This document shows positions 45,083-54,073 of a DNA stretch of 64,000 bases, in pieces (within the stretch, counting starts at the first letter, position 1; every line of letters starts with the position of its first letter). This DNA is from SIG710 sp045587665. Its GTDB lineage: Bacteria > Bacillota > Clostridia > Oscillospirales > CAG-272. The notes under the pieces are model-generated. The model worked only from the letters and a program-made list of their open reading frames with translations, was not told the DNA's origin and did not search any database. The DNA lies in NCBI GenBank assembly GCA_045587665.1, contig JAZNCT010000088.1:15275-79274 (forward strand). The letters run 5' to 3'. Made by a program: the position numbers and the translations under genes.

Positions 45083-45223
45083 TTGTCAGAAATTCTTGAA
45101 ATAATCATGATAGTCAGCTTTGGTGCTTCCTGGCCATTTAACGTTATCAAATCTATAAAAACACGGTCAACAAAGGGGAAAAGCCTGTTGTTCCTCTGCC
45201 TTAAGTTTTTCTCTGTGTTATAA
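45083..45223 (+). pseudogene. truncated PQ-loop/SemiSWEET-like membrane protein, 46 codons
   Basis: TTG start with AGGAG seven bases upstream. The 46 residues read like the N-terminal helix of small PQ-loop proteins: IIMIVSFGASWPFNVIKSIK then TRSTKGKSLLFL. Complete members continue with further helices to about 90 residues; here the frame stops after LCLKFFSVL and a terminator follows at once. No continuation was found in the other frames. It has its own promoter and terminator, so it is either a shortened remnant or a genuine one-helix protein. Confidence 0.55.
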
Positions 45224-45227
45224 TAAG

Positions 45228-45260
45228 AAAAAAAGCTGAGAACAATTCTCAGCTTTTTTT
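45228..45260. terminator. terminator between the PQ-loop fragment and recG
   Basis: Stem AAAAAAGCTGAGAA / TTCTCAGCTTTTTT with a three-base loop; serves both convergent genes. Confidence 0.9.
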
Positions 45261-45280
45261 GTGAAGCGCAATATTTGATA

Positions 45281-47443
45281 TCAGTATTTGTTACCCATAT
45301 CAAAAACCGTTTCGATCTCGTTTTTTATTGCCGGATACATAGAAAGATCGGGCGATGCTTTTATAAGCTCTCTTGCGGCACTGAAAGCACCCTCAAGCAG
45401 CTCACCGTCATTACACATATCAGCAAGTCGAAAGCTCAGCTCTCCGCTCTGTCTTATTCCGCCTGCGTTTTCAACAAAATCACCCGGGCCTCTCATTGCA
45501 AGATCCTTTTCTGCAATAACAAAGCCGTCATAGGTATTCTTCATTATAGAAAGCCGCTCTGCAGCTTTCTCTCCGCGGCTATCGGATACAAGGATACAGT
45601 AGCTCTTTCTTGTTCCTCTGCCAACTCTTCCTCTGAGCTGGTGAAGCTGTGAAAGGCCAAATCTTTCAGCGTTTTCAACTATCATAAGGCAGGCATTGGG
45701 AACATTTACCCCAACCTCAATTACGGTTGTTGAAACAAGAATATCCACTTCGCCAATGGCAAAGCGCCTCATGACATCGTCTTTTTCTGCCGCCTTCATC
45801 TTTCCGTGAACAAACGCAACCGTCTTTTTGGGAAAACGAAGGCTCAGCTCCTCTGAATATTTAACCGCACTTTTAAGCGGGGGGGCTTCCTTTTTTTCAA
45901 AAGTCTTATCCCGGATATCACCGCTCAAGGGGATATCCAGGAAGCGAATGTCTCCCTCATCATCCTCTTTCTTTTCCTCAACAGCAGGGCAAACAACATA
46001 GACCTGACCGCCCTCGCCCGTTAGCTTTTCTATAAATGCGTTTATACGCTCTCTATAGCCTTCGTCCACAGCAAAGGTATCTACCTTTTGCCTGCCCGGA
46101 GGCATCTCTTTTATCATAGATAGCTCCAGATCTCCGTAAAGGGTCAGCGCAAGGGAACGGGGAATGGGAGTTGCACTCATAACAAGCATATGTACACCTC
46201 TTCCTTTATCTCCGAGAGCCGCCCTTTGCTTTACTCCAAAGCGATGCTGTTCATCAGTAATAACAAGTCCAAGGTTATCAAAGCTGACGCCCTCGCTTAT
46301 CAGCGCATGGGTGCCGATAACAACATCTGTTCGTTCTTCCCCTTTCGAAACAAGAGATTCATATATTTTTCTCTTTCTTAGAGGGGAAAGAGAACCCGTG
46401 AGTAACCTTGTCTTTATTCCAAGCTCACTGAAAAGCGGCTCAAGATCCTTATAATGCTGTGTGGCAAGTATCTCTGTTGGTGCCATGAGGGCAGCCTGCA
46501 TACCGTTTTTAACCGCTATATACATAGCCGCCGCCGCACAAACTGTCTTTCCGCAGCCAACGTCTCCAACCAGGAGACGCCCCATTGGAGCTTCCTTTGC
46601 CATATCGGCACTTATTTCTTCTATAACAGACTGCTGAGCCGCCGTCAGTGAATATGGTAAAAGGGAAAGCAGAGGGGAAATTTCTCTGTCGTTGCATACC
46701 CTTGCTTTTTTATTTACCGTTCTCTTTTTGCCGTGAACAGCAATTCCAAGAGCAAAATAGAAGAATTCTTCAAATATAAGTCTCTTTTTTGCTGCCGCAA
46801 GGTCTGAGAAGGTTTCGGGAGAATGGATATTTCTCAGCGCAAAGCTCCTGCCGCAAAGCTTATTTCTTATCTGTATCTCCGAAGGCAGAGGGTCCTCTTC
46901 ACCTGATGCCGATATAATGGAAAGTGCCTCACCTACCAGCTTGCCAATTATGTTCTGAGAAAGCCCCTTTGTAAGCGGATATATGGGAATAAGCGGTCTA
47001 AGCTCACTCACGCTCTCCTTTATCTGTTCTGCCGCAGGAGATGAAAGGGAAAAGGAATCCTTGCCTGAGGCTTTTTTTATTCTTTCTATCCTGCCGTAAA
47101 ATCTATAGCTTTCACCAAGAACAAATTTTTCTGCAAGGTAATCCTGATTAAAATATGTTACCTCTGCAACGGCACTTTCGTCATATGCTCTGAATTTTAA
47201 GAGGGACATTCCTCTTTTGATAAGAGCCCTTTTCGGTGCTGTTGCAACCGTGAGACAAAGCGCGCTTTTTTCCCCGTTTTCCGTTTGATCAAGCCGCTTA
47301 ACATCCCCTCGGTTTTCGTATGAGCGGGGATAAAGACGAAGAAGGCTCAAAACACTTTCGGCTCCCATTTTTTTTAAAGCCGCTTCTCTTGCAGGCCCAA
47401 CATTTTTAAGTGCTTTTATTGGCATATTCAAATCTCTTTTCAA
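45281..47443 (-). CDS. recG: ATP-dependent DNA helicase RecG
   Basis: 720 residues, slightly longer than average. N-terminal wedge domain (YPRSYENRGDVKRL, LTVATAPKRA), then superfamily 2 helicase motifs: Walker A GDVGCGKT (293-300), DEQH (397-400), SATPIPRSLALTLYGDL, and the C-terminal QLRGRVGRG and DGFVIAEKDLAMRGPGD. RecG reverses stalled replication forks and moves Holliday junctions. A TTG start is chosen because GGAGGA lies seven bases before it; the next in-frame ATG has no RBS. Last gene of the yhaO-yhaN-MBL-recG unit. Confidence 0.96.
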   Translation of the reverse strand: MKRDLNMPIKALKNVGPAREAALKKMGAESVLSLLRLYPRSYENRGDVKRLDQTENGEKSALCLTVATAPKRALIKRGMSLLKFRAYDESAVAEVTYFNQDYLAEKFVLGESYRFYGRIERIKKASGKDSFSLSSPAAEQIKESVSELRPLIPIYPLTKGLSQNIIGKLVGEALSIISASGEEDPLPSEIQIRNKLCGRSFALRNIHSPETFSDLAAAKKRLIFEEFFYFALGIAVHGKKRTVNKKARVCNDREISPLLSLLPYSLTAAQQSVIEEISADMAKEAPMGRLLVGDVGCGKTVCAAAAMYIAVKNGMQAALMAPTEILATQHYKDLEPLFSELGIKTRLLTGSLSPLRKRKIYESLVSKGEERTDVVIGTHALISEGVSFDNLGLVITDEQHRFGVKQRAALGDKGRGVHMLVMSATPIPRSLALTLYGDLELSMIKEMPPGRQKVDTFAVDEGYRERINAFIEKLTGEGGQVYVVCPAVEEKKEDDEGDIRFLDIPLSGDIRDKTFEKKEAPPLKSAVKYSEELSLRFPKKTVAFVHGKMKAAEKDDVMRRFAIGEVDILVSTTVIEVGVNVPNACLMIVENAERFGLSQLHQLRGRVGRGTRKSYCILVSDSRGEKAAERLSIMKNTYDGFVIAEKDLAMRGPGDFVENAGGIRQSGELSFRLADMCNDGELLEGAFSAARELIKASPDLSMYPAIKNEIETVFDMGNKY

Positions 47444-47458
47444 GCCTGCTTCCTCCTC

Positions 47459-48229
47459 TTATAATAAATTTTTAAGAGCCTTTACTGTTTTTACACCGAT
47501 TGGCGGGTAATCACTGAAACATTTGTTATAAAGAAGCGCAATTTCATTGCAATCGACCGCAGGATTCTGCTTTGCAAATGCTTTGATATTTTCGGCAAAA
47601 AACGCACTTTCTCTTACAAATCTCTCAACATTATCTTTTCCAAATGCTATACTGCCAAGGGGATAATATTCATGGGAGGCAACAAGATTTTCAACATCCA
47701 TTGAAATGATCTTTTGCAGAGTTTTTCTGTATTTTTCGCCGTTTTCAACACCTGTTCCGTATCTGCCCACACCGCCAAGCTGAATACTGTCTCCGCTGAG
47801 AAGAGTTTTTGTGTTCACATCCAAAAGCCCTATAGAATCCTCAGAGTGACCGGGAAGAGAAATTATCTCTATTGAGCTGAATATTTTGTCACCGTTATTA
47901 GGTATTATTATTCTATTGCCCCATTGAGAGTGTTTTCTAAAAGCGTCTCTGCTGCAAAACATCGCTGTAACATCTTTAAAATAAGACATCATAAATGGAA
48001 GACCACCCATATGATCACCGTGAGAATGAGTGCATATTAAATATTTCGGCAAAGACCCTATATCCCTTAACGCAGGAATAATAATATTTTCCACATCATG
48101 TTTATTTGTGGCACAATCAAGCAAAATATCTCCTTCTTTTGTCCTCAGGAGAAAAACTGCCGTATAAATATTATCAAACGGCACTTCAAGGCGGTAAATA
48201 TCGCCAATCACCTTTTCAAACCTTTGCAT
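47459..48229 (-). CDS. MBL-fold metallohydrolase
   Basis: 256 residues from ATG 48229 (GGGAG six bases upstream). The zinc motif is HSHGDH (THSHGDHMGG), followed by the metal ligands in LPGHSEDSIG and SGDS, and the C-terminal SHEYYPLG. The enzyme class includes glyoxalase II and RNases; the substrate is not identified. Its start overlaps the end of the YhaN-like gene by 14 bases, so translation is probably coupled. Confidence 0.86.
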   Translation of the reverse strand: MQRFEKVIGDIYRLEVPFDNIYTAVFLLRTKEGDILLDCATNKHDVENIIIPALRDIGSLPKYLICTHSHGDHMGGLPFMMSYFKDVTAMFCSRDAFRKHSQWGNRIIIPNNGDKIFSSIEIISLPGHSEDSIGLLDVNTKTLLSGDSIQLGGVGRYGTGVENGEKYRKTLQKIISMDVENLVASHEYYPLGSIAFGKDNVERFVRESAFFAENIKAFAKQNPAVDCNEIALLYNKCFSDYPPIGVKTVKALKNLL

Positions 48230-50585
48230 TTTGATCTCCCATTCTAACAACGTTTGCTTCCGCCATAGCGGCCTCTCTTGTGTGGCAGGTAAAAAGCAGG
48301 CACTGAGTTCCTTCTCCGCAATATTCTCTCAGCATCGAAAGCACCGATAACGCTCTGCTGTCATCTATCTGAGAGAGCACCTCATCAAGCAGAAGCGGAG
48401 GCTGTTCTTTTCGGTAAAGAACCGAAATGAGCGCAAGCCGCAGAGAAAGATATGCCGCATCTCTCGTGCCGGCACTAAGAGCCTCTATGGGTCTTCTCAC
48501 CCCTTCGGTTTCAACAGTTATAGAAAATTCAGGCGTTATGCCAAGTGCCCTGTATTTTCCTTTTGTCAGTATTCCCATTATTTCTCCGGCTCTGGCTCTG
48601 ACACGGGGAGTTACATTTTTTCTCATTGATTCTGCCGCTTCTCTTATTGCATCCGAAGCCAGAGAAAGAGCATCGTGAAGCTCCTTTTCTTCAGCCAGCT
48701 TTGCCTCTGTCTCTCTGAGAAGAGCTTCTCCCTTAAAGGGATCCTCAGCTGTTGCCCTAAGACCTATCAGCTCACGGTCATAAAAATATTTTTTCTGCTC
48801 TGCAGATTCGGTTTTTGATTTTAAAAATTCATATTCTCTGCGAAGCATAGTTATATTCACACTGCCAAGCTTTTCTATAATTTCCCCCGAAAGAGATGAT
48901 CTTATTTCATTTTCGTCAAGTCCCTCTATCTCACGGCTTCTCTCTTCATAGAGCGCCCTATATTTTGCCAGATCTCTCTCAAGCTCAGAAAGCTCCCTGC
49001 ATACTTCCTCTGAGGATGCAAGAAGTGAAGCAACAGAAGCCGAAATTTCAGTTGAGGTACTGTTTTCATCGGCTTCGATTCCCGCCCTTCCAAGAAGGAT
49101 AAACAGATCTTCTTCTGCTTTTTTAAGCTTTAGCTGTGCATTTCCCTTTTCATTTAATGCTCTCTGATGATCTTCTTTTCTGTTTTCACACAGATCTCTT
49201 GATGAAATACACCTTTCAAAATATGAAAGCATCTGGTCCTCTGTGATTTTTTCATCCAAATCAAATTCTGCACATATCAGTTTTGCTTTTTTCTTCTTTT
49301 TTCTCGAAGCATCAAGAAAAACTAAAGCAAAAGCTAAAAGCAAGACCGTTAAAGAACAGAATGTAAGAGCCACTGTAGGCTTTTCAAGTATCTCTAAAAA
49401 CGAAGGAAAATTGGGGGGCAAAAGCGTAAAACTACACCACAGCGCACCTGCGCCAAATGCCGCAGGCAATAAGCATAAAATTGATAAAGCAAGAAATACT
49501 ATGCCAAACGTTTTTGTCTTTTTTGCTCCTTTTATTATTTTTCCAAATCCCTCAGAAGCAAGTTTTGCTCCGCCTCTTTCTTCAATTTTGGCTATATGCT
49601 CAGGGTTATAATCCTCTGCTATCAGCTTGCTTTCTGCCCGGTCAAAGCTTTCTTTTTTTATCTTATAATCCTCTGCAGCACTTAAATAATCCTTTTCGGC
49701 AAGAGCCACTGCTCTCTGATATTCTCCGTCCGGCACAAAGCCATAATGACATTTTTCCGCCTTCAGTGCCGCAATATCGGTTTCAATGCTTTCTATCCTT
49801 GCTTTTGCGCTGTTAAGGCTTTCAAATCTGATAAGCTGCTGCCTGTTTTCATATGCCCGGCAAAGCTCTCTGTTTTTTTCAAGCTCTGCCCTGTATTCGT
49901 TGCATTTTGCCCCAAGACTCTCATAAGAAGCCTCATAATCCATTATCTGAACAGCCTTTTTCTTTGCCTCTTCAAGTCTTGTGCGCAAATTATCTCTCTT
50001 TAACGTCAGCTCATATATTGAACCCGCGTTTTTTGATTTATGAAGAAGCTTGCGGCGAGAGGCCTCTATTTTTGATATTGCTCTTTCAGTGTCAAGAGTC
50101 TCGTCGGCGGAAAGTAAAAGATTTTCAAGTGCGTTTCCCAGCTCACCGCCATCAAGGCTTGTACAGCTGAGCTGCTTTACACAGGCAGAGCTTTCAAAAA
50201 CAGCAAGTGGTACTCCCAAAAAAAGCTCTCCCGGTATCTCTCCCTTGTGCACAAAAGAACCATCCGAAAGATCAACTATAACCAGCTTCTCTCCCCTTGT
50301 TCCTTCTCTTGCACTGCGCTCTATGCGATATTCTCCCTCTGCAGTCTTTATCGTCATCGTTCCGGCAGCAACACCGTTTTTCCATGAAAAGCTTTTTTCC
50401 TTTTCGCTGACCACTTCTCCCGAAGACCTTCTCGGCAAGCCGTACAGCATAAATTTTATAAAAGAAAGCAGCGTACTCTTGCCCGATTCGTTTTCGCCCT
50501 CTATGATATTTAAAGAATCGGAGAAATCTATCACTCTGTTTGTGATAGAAGCATATTCTATAATGTTTATGCTTATTATCTTCAT
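48216..50585 (-). CDS. YhaN/SbcC-like coiled-coil ATPase
   Basis: 789 residues. N-terminal ATPase head with GENESGKS (30-37), long coiled-coil arms rich in Glu/Lys/Ala, and the C-terminal head with LSAGTRDAAYLSLRLALISV and Walker B LLLDEVLSQIDD. Two hydrophobic segments lie in the middle (FGIVFLALSILCLLPAA; VALTFCSLTVLLLAF), a feature of YhaN-type proteins rather than SbcC. It pairs with the calcineurin-like nuclease gene immediately upstream, four bases away, and resembles the Bacillus yhaN-yhaO pair. The partners probably act on DNA ends. Confidence 0.85.
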   Translation of the reverse strand: MKIISINIIEYASITNRVIDFSDSLNIIEGENESGKSTLLSFIKFMLYGLPRRSSGEVVSEKEKSFSWKNGVAAGTMTIKTAEGEYRIERSAREGTRGEKLVIVDLSDGSFVHKGEIPGELFLGVPLAVFESSACVKQLSCTSLDGGELGNALENLLLSADETLDTERAISKIEASRRKLLHKSKNAGSIYELTLKRDNLRTRLEEAKKKAVQIMDYEASYESLGAKCNEYRAELEKNRELCRAYENRQQLIRFESLNSAKARIESIETDIAALKAEKCHYGFVPDGEYQRAVALAEKDYLSAAEDYKIKKESFDRAESKLIAEDYNPEHIAKIEERGGAKLASEGFGKIIKGAKKTKTFGIVFLALSILCLLPAAFGAGALWCSFTLLPPNFPSFLEILEKPTVALTFCSLTVLLLAFALVFLDASRKKKKKAKLICAEFDLDEKITEDQMLSYFERCISSRDLCENRKEDHQRALNEKGNAQLKLKKAEEDLFILLGRAGIEADENSTSTEISASVASLLASSEEVCRELSELERDLAKYRALYEERSREIEGLDENEIRSSLSGEIIEKLGSVNITMLRREYEFLKSKTESAEQKKYFYDRELIGLRATAEDPFKGEALLRETEAKLAEEKELHDALSLASDAIREAAESMRKNVTPRVRARAGEIMGILTKGKYRALGITPEFSITVETEGVRRPIEALSAGTRDAAYLSLRLALISVLYRKEQPPLLLDEVLSQIDDSRALSVLSMLREYCGEGTQCLLFTCHTREAAMAEANVVRMGDQNAKV

Positions 50586-50588
50586 TTA

Positions 50589-51758
50589 TTACGCCCCTCC
50601 TTCCTCTTTTGCATCTTTTACGCTTCCTTCAAAAAATGAAGAAATATCTCTGCCCTCAAGAGCGGCAAGACCTATGCGAAGAGCTTTTCCCGCAAGTCTT
50701 CTTTCATCTTCATTTCCACTCAGCATCCTCTGTTCAAGCGTTCTGTAAAGCTCTCCTCTTATGGTTGAATCTTTCCTCAGAGCCTCTCCGCTTGCTATAG
50801 GCAGTGTGTTATCCCTTACCTCTGCATAGTCAACAAAAGCCGAGAGTCTGCGCTCAACAAGGGCGGTGTTTGGAGCAAAATCCATATCTATCTGACCCTC
50901 AAGAATAACTCTGAGCGCCGTATTTACCCCATATCCCCTTTGGCTTATACTGCTTTGAACCGCCTCTGCTATCTCTTCCTGACTCCTCATATATGACACA
51001 TTTTGACGGAGTATCTCAAATGAATATCCCGAAAACGAGAGCTTTTCAATTTTAATTTCAGGTCTTGCCCCCGTTTCAAAAATAGAAACAGAAAGTGCAC
51101 CGCCTTTTCCTATTTCGTCAAATGCTCTTCCCTCTGCAAAGCCGCTGTAGGCAACGGCAAAGCCCTCCTCGTTTCGGGGCTGTGGAGCTTTGTGTATATG
51201 ACCGAGTGCTGCATATGTAAAGCCTGCCTGCTCTATATCTCCCTCACTCATTGGAGCATAAGGAGAAAGTGGAGAATTAAGCTCGGTATGAGCGCATAGC
51301 AGGTTTATTCTGCTGCTGTCGGTTACAAGCCCGCCAAGAGGATTTGAGCGGTAAATAGAATCTGTAAAGGCATAGCCGTAAACGCTCACGCCAAGATTAT
51401 CAAAATCTATCTTTTCTATGTTTTCGGAAGAAAAAATGTGAACGTTACCGGAAAAATCGCAGCTGCTGTAAAGACTTCCCCTTATATAAGGATCGTGATT
51501 TCCGGGAGAAATAACAACGGGGCATGGCAAAAGCTCAAATTCGCTTTTTATGAGCGCCGCCGTTTCCTCTGTTATAAACCCGTTTTCATAAAGATCTCCT
51601 GCTATGAGAACCATATCGTATTTTTCATTGCGAACATGGCGCATCATTCTGCGAAAAACCTCGCAAAGACGTCCTCTTCCCTGTTCACTGCGTCTTATTT
51701 CTCCAAGAGAAAAGGGACTGTCAAGATGCAGATCGGCGATGTGAAAAATTTTTATCAT
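50589..51758 (-). CDS. YhaO/SbcD-like metallophosphoesterase
   Basis: 389 residues from ATG 51758 (GAGG five bases upstream). Calcineurin-type motifs: IADLHLDSPF (Asp, His), GDLYENG, SPGNHDPY, CAHTELN and ALGHIHK, matching Mn-dependent Mre11/SbcD nucleases. The C-terminal domain is of the YhaO type. First gene of the operon that includes the YhaN-like ATPase, an MBL protein and recG, which fits DNA repair. Confidence 0.88.
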   Translation of the reverse strand: MIKIFHIADLHLDSPFSLGEIRRSEQGRGRLCEVFRRMMRHVRNEKYDMVLIAGDLYENGFITEETAALIKSEFELLPCPVVISPGNHDPYIRGSLYSSCDFSGNVHIFSSENIEKIDFDNLGVSVYGYAFTDSIYRSNPLGGLVTDSSRINLLCAHTELNSPLSPYAPMSEGDIEQAGFTYAALGHIHKAPQPRNEEGFAVAYSGFAEGRAFDEIGKGGALSVSIFETGARPEIKIEKLSFSGYSFEILRQNVSYMRSQEEIAEAVQSSISQRGYGVNTALRVILEGQIDMDFAPNTALVERRLSAFVDYAEVRDNTLPIASGEALRKDSTIRGELYRTLEQRMLSGNEDERRLAGKALRIGLAALEGRDISSFFEGSVKDAKEEGGA

Positions 51759-51930
51759 ACATACCTCTTTTTGATATCGGATCACTCCGAACTTCTTCCA
51801 TTATTCTTTTAATTATATCATTTTAAGCTGACCTATTCAAGGCTTTTTTTGAAAATTAAATGCAAACTGACTCAATCAAACACTTTTTCTCCTCTGTTTG
51901 CATAGAATAGAATAAAAAGGAGGGCTGCCG

Positions 51931-52482
51931 ATGCTAATTATTAAACCTTATGACAGAGAAAGGGCTGTAGCTTATGCAAGAAAATGGGCTCTTGAACGAA
52001 ATCCTCTTTTCACCGATTTTACAGGTCAAGGAGGAAACTGCACAAATTTTGTTTCTCAAAGCGTTCTTGCAGGAAGCTGTGCCATGAACTATACGCCAAC
52101 CTTTGGCTGGTATTACATTTCTTCTACCGACAGAGCCCCTGCCTGGACAGGTGTAGAGTTCTTTTATGATTTTATGACAACAAACGAGGGCGTTGGCCCT
52201 TTTATGATCGAGGTCAGACGGCGGGATGTTATAACCGGCGACGTTATACAGCTTGCAAATGACACAGGGGATTATTATCACACTCTTATTGTTACAGGTT
52301 TTGACGGGCAGGCTATCCTTGTTTCCGCTCAGTCCGACGATGCTCTTGACAGAAGGCTCAGCTCTTATAACTACGCCTCGCTTCGATATCTTCACGTTTT
52401 GGGAGTTAGATTTGAATATCCCGAAACCCCTTGCTTTGAGGGACTTTTCAACGGTACATCTCTCCCCTTGCCTCAGACATAA
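51931..52482 (+). CDS. putative amidase-domain (Amidase_6) protein
   Basis: 183 residues. YDRERAVAYARKWALERNPLF and GGNCTNFVSQSVLAG (with the catalytic-type Cys) begin the domain; TGDVIQL and a His in YYHTLIVTG complete the Cys-His arrangement of NlpC/P60-like cysteine hydrolases. No signal peptide. The family, named putative amidase, includes sporulation-associated proteins in Bacillus. RBS AAGGAGGG. Single gene ended by a shared terminator. Confidence 0.8.
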   Translation: MLIIKPYDRERAVAYARKWALERNPLFTDFTGQGGNCTNFVSQSVLAGSCAMNYTPTFGWYYISSTDRAPAWTGVEFFYDFMTTNEGVGPFMIEVRRRDVITGDVIQLANDTGDYYHTLIVTGFDGQAILVSAQSDDALDRRLSSYNYASLRYLHVLGVRFEYPETPCFEGLFNGTSLPLPQT

Positions 52483-52484
52483 AA

Positions 52485-52523
52485 AAGAACAAGGCTGATC
52501 TTTTTAAAATCAGCCTTGTTTTT
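52485..52523. terminator. terminator between amidase and MORN genes
   Basis: AACAAGGCTGAT pairs with ATCAGCCTTGTT, with A and T runs on the two sides. Confidence 0.88.
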
Positions 52524-53375
52524 TTACTTTGGTGTGGATATATCTTCTTCTACTCCCACCATTTTTCCGTCTCTGAATTCTCCGGTGTAGCATCTTCCCG
52601 ATGCCCATGTGTAGGTTCCGTTTCCATTGAGAGTGTTATCTTTAAATTCTCCGGTATAGCTCTCTCCATTTGCCCAGCTATAGGTTCCCTCCCCGTTTCT
52701 CTGGTCATTTTCATATTCTCCGGTATATATGTCACCGTTTGCAAAGGTAAATGTTCCGCTTCCGCTCTTCACTCCGTTTACATAGGTACCGTCATAGCTG
52801 GAGCCATCTGCCCACTTAGAAAAGCCTGCTCCGTTCCTCTGATCGTCTCTAAAAAGTCCACTGTAGGTGGAACCGTCTGCCCACGTATATGTGCCGTAGC
52901 CGTTTTTGAGACCGTTTTCAAGCTCTCCCACATAGCTGTCGCCGTTTGAAAAGGTAAATGTTCCGCTTCCGTTTATAATGTCTCTGTCAAAGCTTCCGCT
53001 GTAAACATCTCCGTTTGCATATTTCATTTCTCCTTTTCCGTGACGAAGCAGACCCTTTATCTCTCCTGTATAAACAGATCCGTCAGAATAGGTCAGGGTA
53101 TTTTCAGCCTTGTTAAGCTTAGCCGTAAGACCGTTTGAATAATATACCGTGCCGTCAAAGGGTTCATTTTCCTTTGTTCTGCCAAAAAAGTTGACCTGGC
53201 CGCCATCCATATCCTCTGTCTTTATAAGTCTTATTCCGCTAAAAAACAGCGCACCAATAATAACTGCCGCAAAAGCAAGAGCTATGAAAAATATTATTAG
53301 AATCGTTGAAAAAGCACTTCTGCGCCTCTGCGGTCTACGCCTTGAGCCATATCTTGTTTGCTCTTCTCGGTTCAT
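52524..53375 (-). CDS. membrane-anchored MORN-repeat protein
   Basis: 283 residues from the second of two adjacent ATGs (GGAGG six bases upstream). Basic N-terminus (RRRPQRRRS), one membrane helix (about 24-47), then seven to eight MORN-like repeats of about 23 residues with the YxGxxxxGxxxGxGxxxxxxG pattern; examples start YTGEIKGLLRHGKGEMKYANG and YVGELENGLKNGYGTYTWADG, shown separately in the protein. MORN repeats in bacteria are thought to form beta-hairpin surfaces for protein or lipid contact; location here would be outside the membrane. Last gene of the parA unit. Confidence 0.85.
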   Translation of the reverse strand: MNREEQTRYGSRRRPQRRRSAFSTILIIFFIALAFAAVIIGALFFSGIRLIKTEDMDGGQVNFFGRTKENEPFDGTVYYSNGLTAKLNKAENTLTYSDGSVYTGEIKGLLRHGKGEMKYANGDVYSGSFDRDIINGSGTFTFSNGDSYVGELENGLKNGYGTYTWADGSTYSGLFRDDQRNGAGFSKWADGSSYDGTYVNGVKSGSGTFTFANGDIYTGEYENDQRNGEGTYSWANGESYTGEFKDNTLNGNGTYTWASGRCYTGEFRDGKMVGVEEDISTPK

Positions 53376-53399
53376 CATTCTCCTCCAATTTTTTTCTTA

Positions 53400-54050
53400 T
53401 CAAAGTGCAGAATCAAGCAGCTTTATCATCCACGGCACAAGAACAAACAGCAGTGCCGCCGCAAGAATACAGAAAACCACCGTCAGTATAAAACCAACTA
53501 TTCCGCTGCCCTTTTCAGAAAACAGCGCAAGCATCTCTTTTTCCTTTTCTGCCGGCAGATAATATCTGTCATCTGCGGGACACGGAACAAAGTCGCCTAT
53601 TATCTGCGCTTTATTTTTATCCTTCTTCTCGGCGTTTTCTTCTAAAATGCTGCGCACTTTCTCTTCATATTTATCTCTCTCTGTGCTTCTTATCATTCTT
53701 TTTAATGTTCCGTTTTTAAGAGACATTCTTATTGATCTTGAATTTGAAAGCCCCAGCTCCCCAAGAGTTTTTGCGCTTTCCGGCTCTAATGCTCCTGCCA
53801 TTGAAAGCGCTCTGACAAGAGACCCGAGATATTTACGCTTATAAACCATTACTGCTGATGCTATTATGATTCCTATTGCAACAGCAATAATTATCATTCG
53901 ATATGTTACAAGCTGATTTCCAAAGGAGAAATTTTCATATCTCTCGCCTGAACCGCCATAAAGCAGCTCTGTGAAAAATTCCTTTAACGAGCTTGTGAAA
54001 GAGTTATCTGACGCTGCAGTATCTGCCGACAAAAAACGATTTGTGATCAA
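53400..54050 (-). CDS. two-helix membrane protein, unknown
   Basis: 216 residues, TTG start with GGAG ten bases upstream. A membrane helix at about 50-70, a Lys/Arg/Glu-rich loop of about 115 residues, and a second helix near the C-terminus (IVGFILTVVFCILAAALLFV). No family recognised. It lies between serS (23-base gap) and the MORN gene (24-base gap) in one unit, and both of these membrane proteins might work together, though only position suggests it. Confidence 0.7.
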   Translation of the reverse strand: MITNRFLSADTAASDNSFTSSLKEFFTELLYGGSGERYENFSFGNQLVTYRMIIIAVAIGIIIASAVMVYKRKYLGSLVRALSMAGALEPESAKTLGELGLSNSRSIRMSLKNGTLKRMIRSTERDKYEEKVRSILEENAEKKDKNKAQIIGDFVPCPADDRYYLPAEKEKEMLALFSEKGSGIVGFILTVVFCILAAALLFVLVPWMIKLLDSAL

Positions 54051-54073
54051 GTTTTGATTTCTCCTTTGACCGT

